From NCBI RefSeq assembly GCF_002150765.1, contig NZ_MUYM01000056.1, positions 120,411 to 184,410 of the forward strand: a DNA stretch of 64,000 nt, read 5' to 3'. Below the pieces are notes generated by a model. It was given only the letters and a program-made list of their open reading frames with translations. It made no database searches and was not told where the DNA came from. This DNA comes from Lentzea kentuckyensis (GTDB lineage: Bacteria > Actinomycetota > Actinomycetes > Mycobacteriales > Pseudonocardiaceae). The position numbers and the translations under genes are program-made. This document shows, piece after piece, positions 51,335-60,122 of this stretch. Within the stretch, counting starts at the first letter, position 1, and every line of letters begins with the position of its first letter.

Positions 51335-53974
51335 ATGCTGCGCAACCGACCACTACCGACACTGGTCGTGGCCGCGGTGGGCCTGGCCCTGCTCGTGCCA
51401 GGCACCTCAGCCAACGCGGGCCCCGTGCCCGGCACGGGAGCGGCGCTCAAGGTGGCCGCGAGTCCCGGTAAGACCTCCACCATCCCGGACTGGCGGATGC
51501 AGTCCAGCAAGACCGCCACGCAGGCCGGTGACGTGATCTCCGGACCGGCCTATTCGGACTCCGGGTGGATGACGGTGCCGGCGCGGTCCACCGTGATGGC
51601 CGGCCTGATCGCCAACAACAAGTACGGCGACGTCAACTACTCGGACAACCTCAAGAAGGCCAACCGCGGCGACTTCCAGGTGCCGTGGTGGTACCGCAAG
51701 GTCTTCCAGGCCGACCCGCAGCCGGGCGTCAACACGTTCCTCAAGCTCAACGGCGGCGTCATCTCCCGCGGTGAGATCTGGCTGAACGGCAAGAAGGTCG
51801 CCGGCACGGACACCGTCATCGGCGCCTACCCGACCTACGAGTTCAACGTCACCAGCCTGCTCCGCAAGGGCGACAACGCGCTCGCGATCAAGGCCTCCCC
51901 GGCCGACCCGGCGAAGGACCTGGTGATCCACTTCATCGACTGGTCCCAGCTCCCGCCCGACCGCAACCAGGGCCTGTTCCGCGACGTCGACCTGGTCGCG
52001 AGCGGCCCCGTCTCGTTGCGCGGCCTGCACGTGCTGTCCGACCTGCCGTTGCCGAACCTGAACAGCGCCACCGTCACCGTGAAGGTCGACGCGCGCAACA
52101 ACACCGGCAGTGCGGTCACCACGACCGTCGCCGGCAGTGCGGCGGGCCAGAACTACAGCCAGAACGTGAGCCTCGCCGCGAACGAGACCAAGACCGTCAC
52201 GTTCACGCTCAACGTCGGCAACCCGCAGATCTGGTGGCCGTTCCAGATGGGCGCGCAACCGCTGTACGACGCGACGGCCGCGGCGACGGTCGCGGGCGCG
52301 AAGTCGGACGAGCAGAGGACGACGTTCGGCATCCGCGAGGTCACCTCGAAGATGATCAGCGGCAACATCCAGTACCAGATCAACGGCAAGCCGATCCTGA
52401 TCCGCGGCGGTGGCTGGGCGTCCGACCTCTTCCTGCGCACCGACGTGCAGAAGATCGCCGACGAGATGATGTTGACGAAGTCCATGGGCCTCAACACGAT
52501 CCGCCTGGAAGGCAAGCCGGAGAACGACGAGATCTACGACCTGGCCGACCGCATGGGCATTCTGATCATGACCGGCTGGGAGTGCTGCTCGAAGTGGCAG
52601 AACACCGGTGGCTTCTCCGCGGAGGACAAGAAGGTCGCCGGCGCGTCCGCCGAGGGCGAGGCCAAGCGGATTCGCAACCACCCCAGCGTGTTCACGTTCC
52701 TGATCGGCTCGGACGAGGCCCCGGTGGCCGCCGTCGAGACCATCTACCTGGACGCCCTTAAGCGCGCTGACTGGCAGACGCCGATCGTCACCGCCGCCGC
52801 CCGCCGCAGCTCTCCGAAGCTCGGCGACTCCGGCATGAAGATGGACGGTCCGTACTGGTGGGAGCCGCCGGTCTACTGGTACAACAACCAAAAGGGCGGC
52901 AGTGCGGGCTTCGCGTCCGAGATCGGTCCCGGCCTCGCGATCCCCGAGCGCGACGAGCTGAAGAAGTTCCTCAGCGACGCTGAGATCAACAAGCTGACGG
53001 ACTACAACGCCTCGCAGTACCACCTGTCTCCGTCCGGCAACTTCAGCAAGATCGGCTTCTGGGGCACGGCGCTGGACAACCGCTACGGCAAGCCGTCAGG
53101 AGTCGACGACTTCATCAAGAAGGCGCAGCTGCAGCAGTACGAAACCAACCGCGCGCAGTTCGAGGCGTTCGGCCGGGACTTCTCCGACACCGGCGCGAAC
53201 CAGGCGCAGGGCGTCATCCACTGGATGCAGAACGACCCGTGGCCCAAGCTGTTCTGGCACCTCTACAACTACAACCTCGCGACCGCGGGTTCGTACTTCG
53301 GCGCCAAGACGGGCAACAAGGCGCTGCACGCCCAGTACTCCTACGACGACAAGTCGCTCGCCGTGGTGAACATGGGTCTGCAGGCGCAGGAAGGCCTCAG
53401 CCTGCAGGTGACCGTCTTCAACTCCGACGGCACGCAGAAGGCGAACGAGACGCGCCCGGTTCCGGCCAAGGCCAACGGTTCCGTGCGGGTCGGCACCCTC
53501 CCGCAGCCGTCCGGGCTGTCCCCGGCGTACTTCGTGCGGCTGCTGCTGAAGGACGCTTCCGGCAAGGAGGTCGACCGCAACGTGTACTGGCTGTCCACCA
53601 AGGCGGACACGCTGAACTACAACGGCGGTGACTGGTACTACACGCCGCAGGCCCAGTACACGGACCTGAAGTCGTTGAGTTCACTGAAGGCGGGCCAGGT
53701 CTCGGTGTCCTCGGCGACCACGCCCGGCACCGACGGCAGGCAGGCCACGCACGTGACCATCAAGAACACCGGCACGTCCGTGGCGTTCTTCCTGCGCGCG
53801 TCACTGCGCAAGGGTGCGGGCGGCGTGGAGGTGCTGCCCGTCGACTGGACCGACAACTACATCACGCTGTTCCCCGGTGAGACCCAGACGATCCGGGCCG
53901 AGTACCGGGCGTCGGACCTCGGCGGCGCGCAACCGGTGGTCGAGGTCTCCGGGCACAACGTGTCGAAGCGCTAA
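51335..53974 (+). CDS. csxA: Exo-beta-D-glucosaminidase (GH2)
   Basis: An 879-aa secreted enzyme with a signal peptide (about 1-28, cut near SANA). GH2 organisation: beta-sandwich sugar-binding domain, immunoglobulin-like domain, catalytic barrel and C-terminal sandwich domains. The closest family I recognise is CsxA of Amycolatopsis, which removes glucosamine from chitosan ends. The acid/base candidate is Glu461 in IGSDE and the nucleophile candidate Glu529 in FASEIGPG. CsxA of A. orientalis carries an extra C-terminal binding module that is absent here. ATG 51335 has GAGGAG upstream. Confidence 0.88.
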   Translation: MLRNRPLPTLVVAAVGLALLVPGTSANAGPVPGTGAALKVAASPGKTSTIPDWRMQSSKTATQAGDVISGPAYSDSGWMTVPARSTVMAGLIANNKYGDVNYSDNLKKANRGDFQVPWWYRKVFQADPQPGVNTFLKLNGGVISRGEIWLNGKKVAGTDTVIGAYPTYEFNVTSLLRKGDNALAIKASPADPAKDLVIHFIDWSQLPPDRNQGLFRDVDLVASGPVSLRGLHVLSDLPLPNLNSATVTVKVDARNNTGSAVTTTVAGSAAGQNYSQNVSLAANETKTVTFTLNVGNPQIWWPFQMGAQPLYDATAAATVAGAKSDEQRTTFGIREVTSKMISGNIQYQINGKPILIRGGGWASDLFLRTDVQKIADEMMLTKSMGLNTIRLEGKPENDEIYDLADRMGILIMTGWECCSKWQNTGGFSAEDKKVAGASAEGEAKRIRNHPSVFTFLIGSDEAPVAAVETIYLDALKRADWQTPIVTAAARRSSPKLGDSGMKMDGPYWWEPPVYWYNNQKGGSAGFASEIGPGLAIPERDELKKFLSDAEINKLTDYNASQYHLSPSGNFSKIGFWGTALDNRYGKPSGVDDFIKKAQLQQYETNRAQFEAFGRDFSDTGANQAQGVIHWMQNDPWPKLFWHLYNYNLATAGSYFGAKTGNKALHAQYSYDDKSLAVVNMGLQAQEGLSLQVTVFNSDGTQKANETRPVPAKANGSVRVGTLPQPSGLSPAYFVRLLLKDASGKEVDRNVYWLSTKADTLNYNGGDWYYTPQAQYTDLKSLSSLKAGQVSVSSATTPGTDGRQATHVTIKNTGTSVAFFLRASLRKGAGGVEVLPVDWTDNYITLFPGETQTIRAEYRASDLGGAQPVVEVSGHNVSKR

Positions 53975-54032
53975 GCAGGCTGCCGGAAGTTGTGTCCGTT
54001 ACTCGCCCGCCGGACGTGCGTCCGGCCCCGAT

Positions 54033-54054
54033 GGCGTCTGCAAGTACCACCAAC
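54033..54054. repeat. 22-bp repeat shared with the terminator near 63.6 kb
   Basis: The 22 bases at 54033-54054, starting GGCGTCTGCAAGTACC, occur again exactly at 63625-63646. There they are one arm of a terminator hairpin; here the inverse arm is missing. The following 54060-54100 holds a weaker ACAGAC/GTCTGT stem. The 53975-54132 stretch otherwise shows no gene. Confidence 0.75.
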
Positions 54055-54132
54055 TCAACATCAACAGACACTTTGCTACTACCAACAAGTCTGTCCTGGA
54101 CTGAGAGCACGGTGACGGGCCGCAGGCTGGAG

Positions 54133-54178
54133 ATGAACGGCGCATTCGTTCACCTCAGGTGACAAATGCGCCGTTCAT
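54133..54178. terminator. Bidirectional terminator, 14-bp perfect stem
   Basis: ATGAACGGCGCATT (54133-54146) pairs perfectly with AATGCGCCGTTCAT (54165-54178), and CACCT/AGGTG (54151-54155, 54157-54161) form an inner stem. It lies between the convergent GH2 and GH15 genes. The stretch 54179-54249 holds no recognisable feature. Confidence 0.85.
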
Positions 54179-54249
54179 CCAAAGTCCTTGCAGACGCCAC
54201 TCGGCACCAGCTGGCACGGATGTTCCGGACAGGAGTTCTGGCCAGGCGC

Positions 54250-56043
54250 TTAGGCGCCGTAACGGTTCGCGACGACGGCGGGTCGTTCCACGGGACGGCC
54301 CGCGTCGAGCGACCACGCCAGCCGCACGTACTGCGCGTGCGTCCAGGCGAGCGGGGTGGCCGAGGTGGTTCCTCGGCCATCCCACACCTGTTCGGGCAGC
54401 ATGCGGCCGCCGTTGGCGCTGGCGGCGATCTCCCTGAGGCGCTGCGCGGCACTGGCCTTGTCGTCGGTCAGCAGCTCGTACTCGCCGCGTTCGCCGCTCA
54501 GCAACGGCCACAGCCGCCCGTACGTGCGGACCGGGTTCGGCACGTTCCACGGTCCGCCGTCCTCGGTCTCGCCGTAGCCGTCCTGGGTGAACCGGTGCCA
54601 GTAGCCCTGTTCCTTCAGCTGCCGGTCGACGACGGTGACGGTGTTGCGGACGGTCGGGTCGTCAACGCGTTTGACGCCGAGCCGGACCAGTTCCAGGAAG
54701 CTCGGGTCCACGACCGCGCGCTGGTCTATGTCGGTGGGGTTGTTGTCTCCGAGGTTGTACGTGGTGCCCGCGTCGGGCTTGCCGTCCTTGGTGAGCCGCA
54801 GGTAGTAAGGCTTGGGCTCGTACGGACCGGTCTTCGTCGCGGTCCAGCTCTCCACCTGGCGCTGCCACGCGTCGGCGGCGTTCAGGTATTTGTCGGCGTT
54901 CTCCCCGTTGCGCTGCAACAAGTCCGCGAAGCACACCAACCCCGCGACGACCGAGGCGATGGTGGCGGGTGAGTAGCCGCTCTGGTTCTCCCACCGCTCC
55001 TGCTCGCTGAACGGCGCGTTCGGGTAGCTCAGCAGGTAGTCGGCTGCCCGGCGCATTGAGTCCACAGTGGACCTGTCGCGCCGATCGAGCTGCCAGGCGA
55101 GCAGCAGCGGGGCGGCGGTCTCGTCCAGCTGAACGCTCTTCCAGAACGGTGTGCCGTCGACCTTCGTGTTCTGCGGCAGGTGGCCGTCCGGCTGTTGTTG
55201 CTTCTGGAGCATGAAGTCGAGCGACCTCGAAGCGAACGCACGATCTCCAGCAGCGATCATGGCCGTCGACACGTGGTACAGATCGCGCGGCCAGACCAGC
55301 GCGTACGGACCGAGCTCCGGCGCCAGTTCCCGGTCGTACCCGAAGGCCCACGGGAAGCTCGGCGACGCGATCGACGCACCGGGGTTGGTCTTGTCCTCGG
55401 TCGCCGCCAGCACCATCACGGACATGTCGTAGAGCCGCCGGTCCGCCGACTTCGGCCGCCGCAGCCCGGCGAGGTAGTCGTGCCAGCCCCGCGCGTACTC
55501 CTTCGCGATGGCGTGGAATCCGCGGTCCAGCGCGGCTTGGGCGACGCCGGCACCGAACCCGACCGCGAACGTGCCGCGCGCATGCCGCACCGGCGCGGTG
55601 GGCAAGGTGCTCCTGACCTCGCTGGAGCCCTTCATCGGCACGTGCTCGACCGACAACCGGACCGGGCGTTGCGCCGTGAGCGCGACATCCGCCAGCACGG
55701 CCGCCCGCCGTGGGTCGGTGACGTAGGTGATCTCGGCCCGCCAGCCGTCGCCCCGCAGCCGCTGCCGGAAGGTCAGCGACCGGTCGTCGGCGGGCTCGGT
55801 GTACGCCTCACCGGGCTTTCCGTCGACCAGCAGGCGGGTCTCGCGGGTCGCGGGCGTGCTCAGGTCCGGGTGGAAGATCTCGGACAGGCCCTGATGGCCG
55901 AGCGTGAACCACACCGGGCTGGCTTTGGACCTGGCAGTGCCGAACGCCTGTTTGTCGGCGGGCAGCGGCACGACGTCGGCAGCGGCGCGGACGACCGGGG
56001 TCATCGTGACGAGCAGGAGCACGACCAGGGCCAATGACTTCAT
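54250..56043 (-). CDS. Secreted GH15 glucoamylase-like glycosidase
   Basis: A 597-aa secreted protein with a signal peptide (about 1-21). It has an N-terminal beta-sandwich region (about 25-200) and an (alpha/alpha)6 barrel typical of GH15. Catalytic Glu candidates are in VQLDETAAPLLLAWQL and LPEQVWDG; the substrate loop YALVWPRDLYH is also conserved. GH15 enzymes cut alpha-glucans (starch, dextran, trehalose-like) from the non-reducing end; the exact substrate is uncertain. It ends at the shared terminator with csxA. Confidence 0.87.
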   Translation of the reverse strand: MKSLALVVLLLVTMTPVVRAAADVVPLPADKQAFGTARSKASPVWFTLGHQGLSEIFHPDLSTPATRETRLLVDGKPGEAYTEPADDRSLTFRQRLRGDGWRAEITYVTDPRRAAVLADVALTAQRPVRLSVEHVPMKGSSEVRSTLPTAPVRHARGTFAVGFGAGVAQAALDRGFHAIAKEYARGWHDYLAGLRRPKSADRRLYDMSVMVLAATEDKTNPGASIASPSFPWAFGYDRELAPELGPYALVWPRDLYHVSTAMIAAGDRAFASRSLDFMLQKQQQPDGHLPQNTKVDGTPFWKSVQLDETAAPLLLAWQLDRRDRSTVDSMRRAADYLLSYPNAPFSEQERWENQSGYSPATIASVVAGLVCFADLLQRNGENADKYLNAADAWQRQVESWTATKTGPYEPKPYYLRLTKDGKPDAGTTYNLGDNNPTDIDQRAVVDPSFLELVRLGVKRVDDPTVRNTVTVVDRQLKEQGYWHRFTQDGYGETEDGGPWNVPNPVRTYGRLWPLLSGERGEYELLTDDKASAAQRLREIAASANGGRMLPEQVWDGRGTTSATPLAWTHAQYVRLAWSLDAGRPVERPAVVANRYGA

Positions 56044-56063
56044 GCCCCACGGTGTTCCCCGAG

Positions 56064-58229
56064 CTAGAGATCACCACGCAGCAGGCTGTCGATGTTCTCC
56101 GGTGGACCGGGCCTGGCGAAGAACCAGCCCTGCCCCGTGTCACATCCCAGTCGCAGCAACCGGGCGGCCTGGGCCGGCGTCTCCACACCTTCCGCCGTGA
56201 CGCCCAACGACAACGCGTGCGCCAGTTGCACCAGGGTCGCCACGATCTGCGAGTCGACCGGGTCTTCCTCGTTCTCCGCCCGCAGTCCCTCCATGAACGA
56301 GCCCGCGATCTTCAGCTCGTGCACGGGCAGGTGCTTCAGGTAGGCCAGGTTCGAGTAGCCGGTGCCGAAGTCGTCGATCGCGATGCGCACACCCATGTCG
56401 CACAACGCCCGCAGCGCTTCCAGCGGCTCGTCGGCGGTGCCCATGATCGCCGACTCGGTCAGCTCCAGCTGCAGGTGGTGCGGCGGCAGGGCGCACTCGT
56501 CGAGGATGCGCTTGACGTCGCGCACCAGTTCGGGGTCGCGGGACTGACGCACCGCCAGGTTCACCGACACGAACGGGGCCGCGTCACCGAACTCGACCAG
56601 CCAGCGCCGGGCTTCCTCGCACGCCTTGCGGAGCACCCACCGTCCTAACGGGACGATGAGGCCGGTCTCCTCGGCGAGCTCGATGAACCGGTCGGGGGCG
56701 AGGCGGCCGAACTCCGGGTGCTGCCAGCGCACCAGGGCTTCCACGCCGGTGACCGTCGAGTCCTCCAGCCGCACCAGCGGCTGGTACTCGACGTAGAACT
56801 CACCGCGTTCCAAGGCACGCGGCATCGTGGCGGACAGCGTGAACCGCGCGACCTCGCGGGCGTTGCGCTCCGGGTCGTACAACGCCCACCGCGCCTTGCC
56901 GTCGGCCTTGGCCCAGTACAGCGTGATGTCAGCGTCGCGCATGAGGTCGGCCGACGTCGTGCTCGACAGCTGCCGTTCGACGATGCCGATGGACGCCGAG
57001 ACCGACAGCTCGTGCCCGGCGATGCGGATCGGCGCCTCCAGCTCGGTCAGCACCCGCTCGGCCACGTCGACGATGTCCTGCTCGCCGGACGAACCCTCGA
57101 CCAGGATCACGAACTCGTCGCCGCCCATCCGCGCGACCAGCTTGCCCTCGCCGGACACCGAGTGGTCCAGGCGGCGGCCGACCTCGACCAGGAGCTGATC
57201 TCCCGTGTCGTGGCCCAGCGAGTCGTTGATGACCTTGAAGCCGTCCAGGTCGAGGTAGCAGAGGCCGGCGCGGGCGTGCTTGGCGCGGTTGTTGAACACG
57301 CGGCCGAGGCGTTCGAGGAACAGCGCGCGGTTCGGCAGGCCGGTCAGCGGGTCGTGCAGCGCCTGGTAGCGCAGGCGGTTCTGCAGCAGGTGGCGGTCGG
57401 TGACGTCCTCGATCATCGCGACCTGGTACTGCGGCTCGCCGTGGTCGTCGCGGACCAGCGACAACGTGAGGTGCGTCCACACCTGCTCGCCGTCGGCCCG
57501 GTGGAAGCGCTTCTCGGCGCGGTAGTGGTCGCACTCGCCCGCGATGAGCTGGTCGTAGAGCCGCCACACGCTGCCCGCGTCCTCGGGGTGCATGAGGTCG
57601 CGCACGTTGTACTGGCGCATCTCCTCGACGCTGAACCCGAGCATGTCCTGCAGGGCCTGGTTGACGTCCAGTATCCGGCCCTCGATGTCCGCGATGCCGA
57701 TGCCGATCGCGGCCTCGGTGAACATCGCGCGGAACCGGGCCTCCGAGGCTCTCAGCATCGCCTCGGCCTGGTCACGGGCGTCCAGGACGGCCGCCCTGAT
57801 CGCCTCCTGCTCGGCCAGCGTGCGTTCCCGCAGTGCGCGGGCGTATCCGGCGGACAGCGCGCCCTGCAGAGCCGCCAGGCGGGACTGCAGGCGTTCGTCA
57901 CCGGTGGCGCCCAGCTCGGCCAGCAGGTCGTCGCCGAGGAGCTGGATGGTCCGGCCGAGCGTGTCCGTGCCGGTGAAGTGCGCGTCGACCAGCCGGGAGC
58001 CGATCTCGTAGCCGGGCGCCGTGCGGAACGGGCTCGCGTACAGCGCCTCGACCAGCATCTCGGTGAGGTCCTGGAGGTGTTGCGCGACCTCGGCCCTGGT
58101 CATCGGTACGTAACTCGACCCGATGACGGCCGTGGCCCAGCTGCGCGCGAACGACTCGGCACCGGCCAAAACGGCCGGGTCCAAAGGAGAGCGGTTCTCA
58201 CGCACCCGGTGGTCAACCCGTTCGGTCAT
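56064..58229 (-). CDS. PAS-GGDEF-EAL cyclic-di-GMP enzyme
   Basis: A 721-aa cytoplasmic protein with an N-terminal helical domain (about 1-150), a PAS domain (about 155-280), a GGDEF diguanylate cyclase domain (intact GGDEF about 369-373) and an EAL phosphodiesterase domain (VEALVRW, ELTES, AIDDFGTGYSN, AEGVET). Both active sites look complete. The RxxD inhibitory site before GGDEF is absent (sequence GEGK). It resembles Streptomyces RmdA/RmdB-type regulators of development. ATG 58229 is used; ATG 58262 is possible. It could set the ligand for the RsiG-like protein. Confidence 0.92.
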   Translation of the reverse strand: MTERVDHRVRENRSPLDPAVLAGAESFARSWATAVIGSSYVPMTRAEVAQHLQDLTEMLVEALYASPFRTAPGYEIGSRLVDAHFTGTDTLGRTIQLLGDDLLAELGATGDERLQSRLAALQGALSAGYARALRERTLAEQEAIRAAVLDARDQAEAMLRASEARFRAMFTEAAIGIGIADIEGRILDVNQALQDMLGFSVEEMRQYNVRDLMHPEDAGSVWRLYDQLIAGECDHYRAEKRFHRADGEQVWTHLTLSLVRDDHGEPQYQVAMIEDVTDRHLLQNRLRYQALHDPLTGLPNRALFLERLGRVFNNRAKHARAGLCYLDLDGFKVINDSLGHDTGDQLLVEVGRRLDHSVSGEGKLVARMGGDEFVILVEGSSGEQDIVDVAERVLTELEAPIRIAGHELSVSASIGIVERQLSSTTSADLMRDADITLYWAKADGKARWALYDPERNAREVARFTLSATMPRALERGEFYVEYQPLVRLEDSTVTGVEALVRWQHPEFGRLAPDRFIELAEETGLIVPLGRWVLRKACEEARRWLVEFGDAAPFVSVNLAVRQSRDPELVRDVKRILDECALPPHHLQLELTESAIMGTADEPLEALRALCDMGVRIAIDDFGTGYSNLAYLKHLPVHELKIAGSFMEGLRAENEEDPVDSQIVATLVQLAHALSLGVTAEGVETPAQAARLLRLGCDTGQGWFFARPGPPENIDSLLRGDL

Positions 58230-58289
58230 CTGTTCGGCCCTAACGCCACGAACGCGCAGCATACGGCCGGTCGCCCTGCGCAGTCATCT

Positions 58290-59150
58290 CTAAGCCTTTC
58301 GGCCTACCGCACCGAACCCCGGGAAAGCCGTGCCCATGACGCCCTCGTCGTCCGGCGCCTCCGCGTGCCACGCCGGCAGGCGCACCACGCCGGGTTCCAC
58401 GAGGTCGAACCCGTCGAACAACTTGGCGAGCTCGGCACTGTTGCGAAACGTCGTCCGCGTGACACTCCGCTCGTAGACGCTGCGCGCCGCGCGTATCTCG
58501 GGTGTTTCCTCCCCCGGCTCGAAGCCGGCGTGGGACAGCGCGAGGAAGCTGCCGGGAGCGAGACGGTCGCGATAGCCGGCGAGGATGCCCGGCGGGTCCT
58601 CGTCGTCCGACACGAAGTGCAGCACCGCGATCATCAGCACCGCGATCGGCTCGTCGAAGTCGAGCAGGTTGTTCACCTCCGGCGCGGCGAACACCGTCAC
58701 CGGGTCGCGCACGTCGGCCTGGAGCACACCCACCCGTTCGTTGCCCTCGAGCAACGACCGGCTGTGCGCGACCGCGACCGGATCCAGGTCGACGTAGACG
58801 ATCCTGGAGGCAGGGTCGACCCCGTGGGCGATCTCGTGCACGTTGCCCACGGTCGGAATGCCGGAACCGAGGTCGAGGAACTGCCGGACGCCCCTGTCCA
58901 GCAGGTAGCGCACGGCCCGCCGGAGGAACGCGCGGTGCTGGAGGGCACCGGTGCGCACCGCGGGCATCATCTCCAGGGTCTTCTGGGCGACCGCCCGATC
59001 GACGGCGAAGTTGTGCGCGCCGCCCAGCAGATAGTCGTAGACGCGTGCGACGCTCGGCCGTTCCAGGTCGATGTCCCCCGGCGCCCAGTTCGGCCGCTCC
59101 ACCTGCTCACCTCTGTTCGAGTCGGACCTGTTCACCCCATCATCGGCCAA
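58290..59150 (-). CDS. SAM-dependent methyltransferase (DUF574 family)
   Basis: A 286-aa protein of the actinobacterial DUF574 methyltransferase family. Typical are RPSVARVYDYLLGGAHNF at the front, the SAM-binding FLDLGSGIPTVGNVHE and a YVDLDPVAV strand. Many paralogs occur in actinomycetes; substrates are unknown. It ends 61 nt before the chosen start of the GGDEF-EAL gene (28 nt before the alternative start) and may be co-transcribed with it. Confidence 0.9.
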   Translation of the reverse strand: MADDGVNRSDSNRGEQVERPNWAPGDIDLERPSVARVYDYLLGGAHNFAVDRAVAQKTLEMMPAVRTGALQHRAFLRRAVRYLLDRGVRQFLDLGSGIPTVGNVHEIAHGVDPASRIVYVDLDPVAVAHSRSLLEGNERVGVLQADVRDPVTVFAAPEVNNLLDFDEPIAVLMIAVLHFVSDDEDPPGILAGYRDRLAPGSFLALSHAGFEPGEETPEIRAARSVYERSVTRTTFRNSAELAKLFDGFDLVEPGVVRLPAWHAEAPDDEGVMGTAFPGFGAVGRKA

Positions 59151-59194
59151 ACAGCCCGCCCGGTGTAGCTCCTGCTTGGCAGAATGCCGATCTC

Positions 59195-60121
59195 GTGAGG
59201 TTCCTGCCGGCCGCCGGTGCGCGCAAGCACCGCCGCGCGAAAAGTTTGCTGCTCCTGACCGTGCTCGCGTCGCTCGGCGCGTTCGCGCTGGTCGGAGGCG
59301 CTCTGCTGCTCATCGATCCCGGCGCGCCGAAACACGAGGCCATCAAGACCGGCGGCCTCGCGGGCGGCGCGATCGTGGCGCTCTACGCGTTGTGGCTCAA
59401 CGACCGGCGCCGCAAGGTCGAGGAGGCCCGCCAGGAGCTCGAGAGCCAGCGCATCGAGCACGACAGGTCCCGCGTGGCCGACGAACGGTTCGCGCGCGCC
59501 GTGGAGCTGCTGGGCCATGACGCGGCACAGGTCCGGGTGGGCGCGATGCACGCGCTGGCAGGGCTCGCCAAGTCCCGGCCGGAATACACGCAAACCGTGC
59601 TCGACATCCTCTGCGCCTACCTGCGCCGGCCGTTCAAGCGCGCCGAGGACGACATGGAGGACTACGACGCCGAGCAGAACGAGATCGAACTGGAGGTCCG
59701 GCTCACCTCGCAACGGCTGATCGAGGACCTGCTGCCGCGCGTCGAGGAGAAGGACCCGGTGCTCTACGACCTCAACCTCACCAAGGCGCACCTCGAGTAC
59801 ATGGACCTGTCGTACCGGCACGTCGGTGACCTCGTCATGCGGGTGGCGCACCTCAACGAGTCCAACGCGTTCCATCACATGGTGATCCACGGCTCGCTGT
59901 ACCTCACCGAGGCCGACGTGACCGGCCGGCTCTACCTGCACCACACCGAGTTCCGCGGCAAGGCGTGGTTCAGCCGGGTCAAGGCGCGCGGGCTCGCGGT
60001 GCTCACCGAGTCGAAGTTCCTGGGCGAGACCAAGTTCACCGGCTCGGAGTGGGCGGACGTGAAGGCGGACGGCTGTACGTTCGCGGTGGAGCCCGACCTG
60101 CCAGATGCGTGGAGGAACTGA
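59195..60121 (+). CDS. Two-span membrane protein related to pentapeptide-repeat proteins, copy 1
   Basis: A 308-aa protein with two hydrophobic spans (about 18-42 and 52-68), a coiled-coil-like stretch (RRRKVEEARQELESQR), a conserved block VADERFARAVELLG...VRVGAMHALAGLA, and a C-terminal beta-rich region with pentapeptide-like repeats (VTGRLYLHHTEF). The block is shared with the next gene and with the protein at 16422-17345. GTG 59195 is the likely start. Function unknown. Confidence 0.75.
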   Translation: MRFLPAAGARKHRRAKSLLLLTVLASLGAFALVGGALLLIDPGAPKHEAIKTGGLAGGAIVALYALWLNDRRRKVEEARQELESQRIEHDRSRVADERFARAVELLGHDAAQVRVGAMHALAGLAKSRPEYTQTVLDILCAYLRRPFKRAEDDMEDYDAEQNEIELEVRLTSQRLIEDLLPRVEEKDPVLYDLNLTKAHLEYMDLSYRHVGDLVMRVAHLNESNAFHHMVIHGSLYLTEADVTGRLYLHHTEFRGKAWFSRVKARGLAVLTESKFLGETKFTGSEWADVKADGCTFAVEPDLPDAWRN

Positions 60122-60122
60122 C

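Noticed and set aside
56718..59168. 816-codon plus-strand frame
   Set aside because: It is antisense to the GGDEF-EAL and methyltransferase genes, both of which carry intact family motifs.
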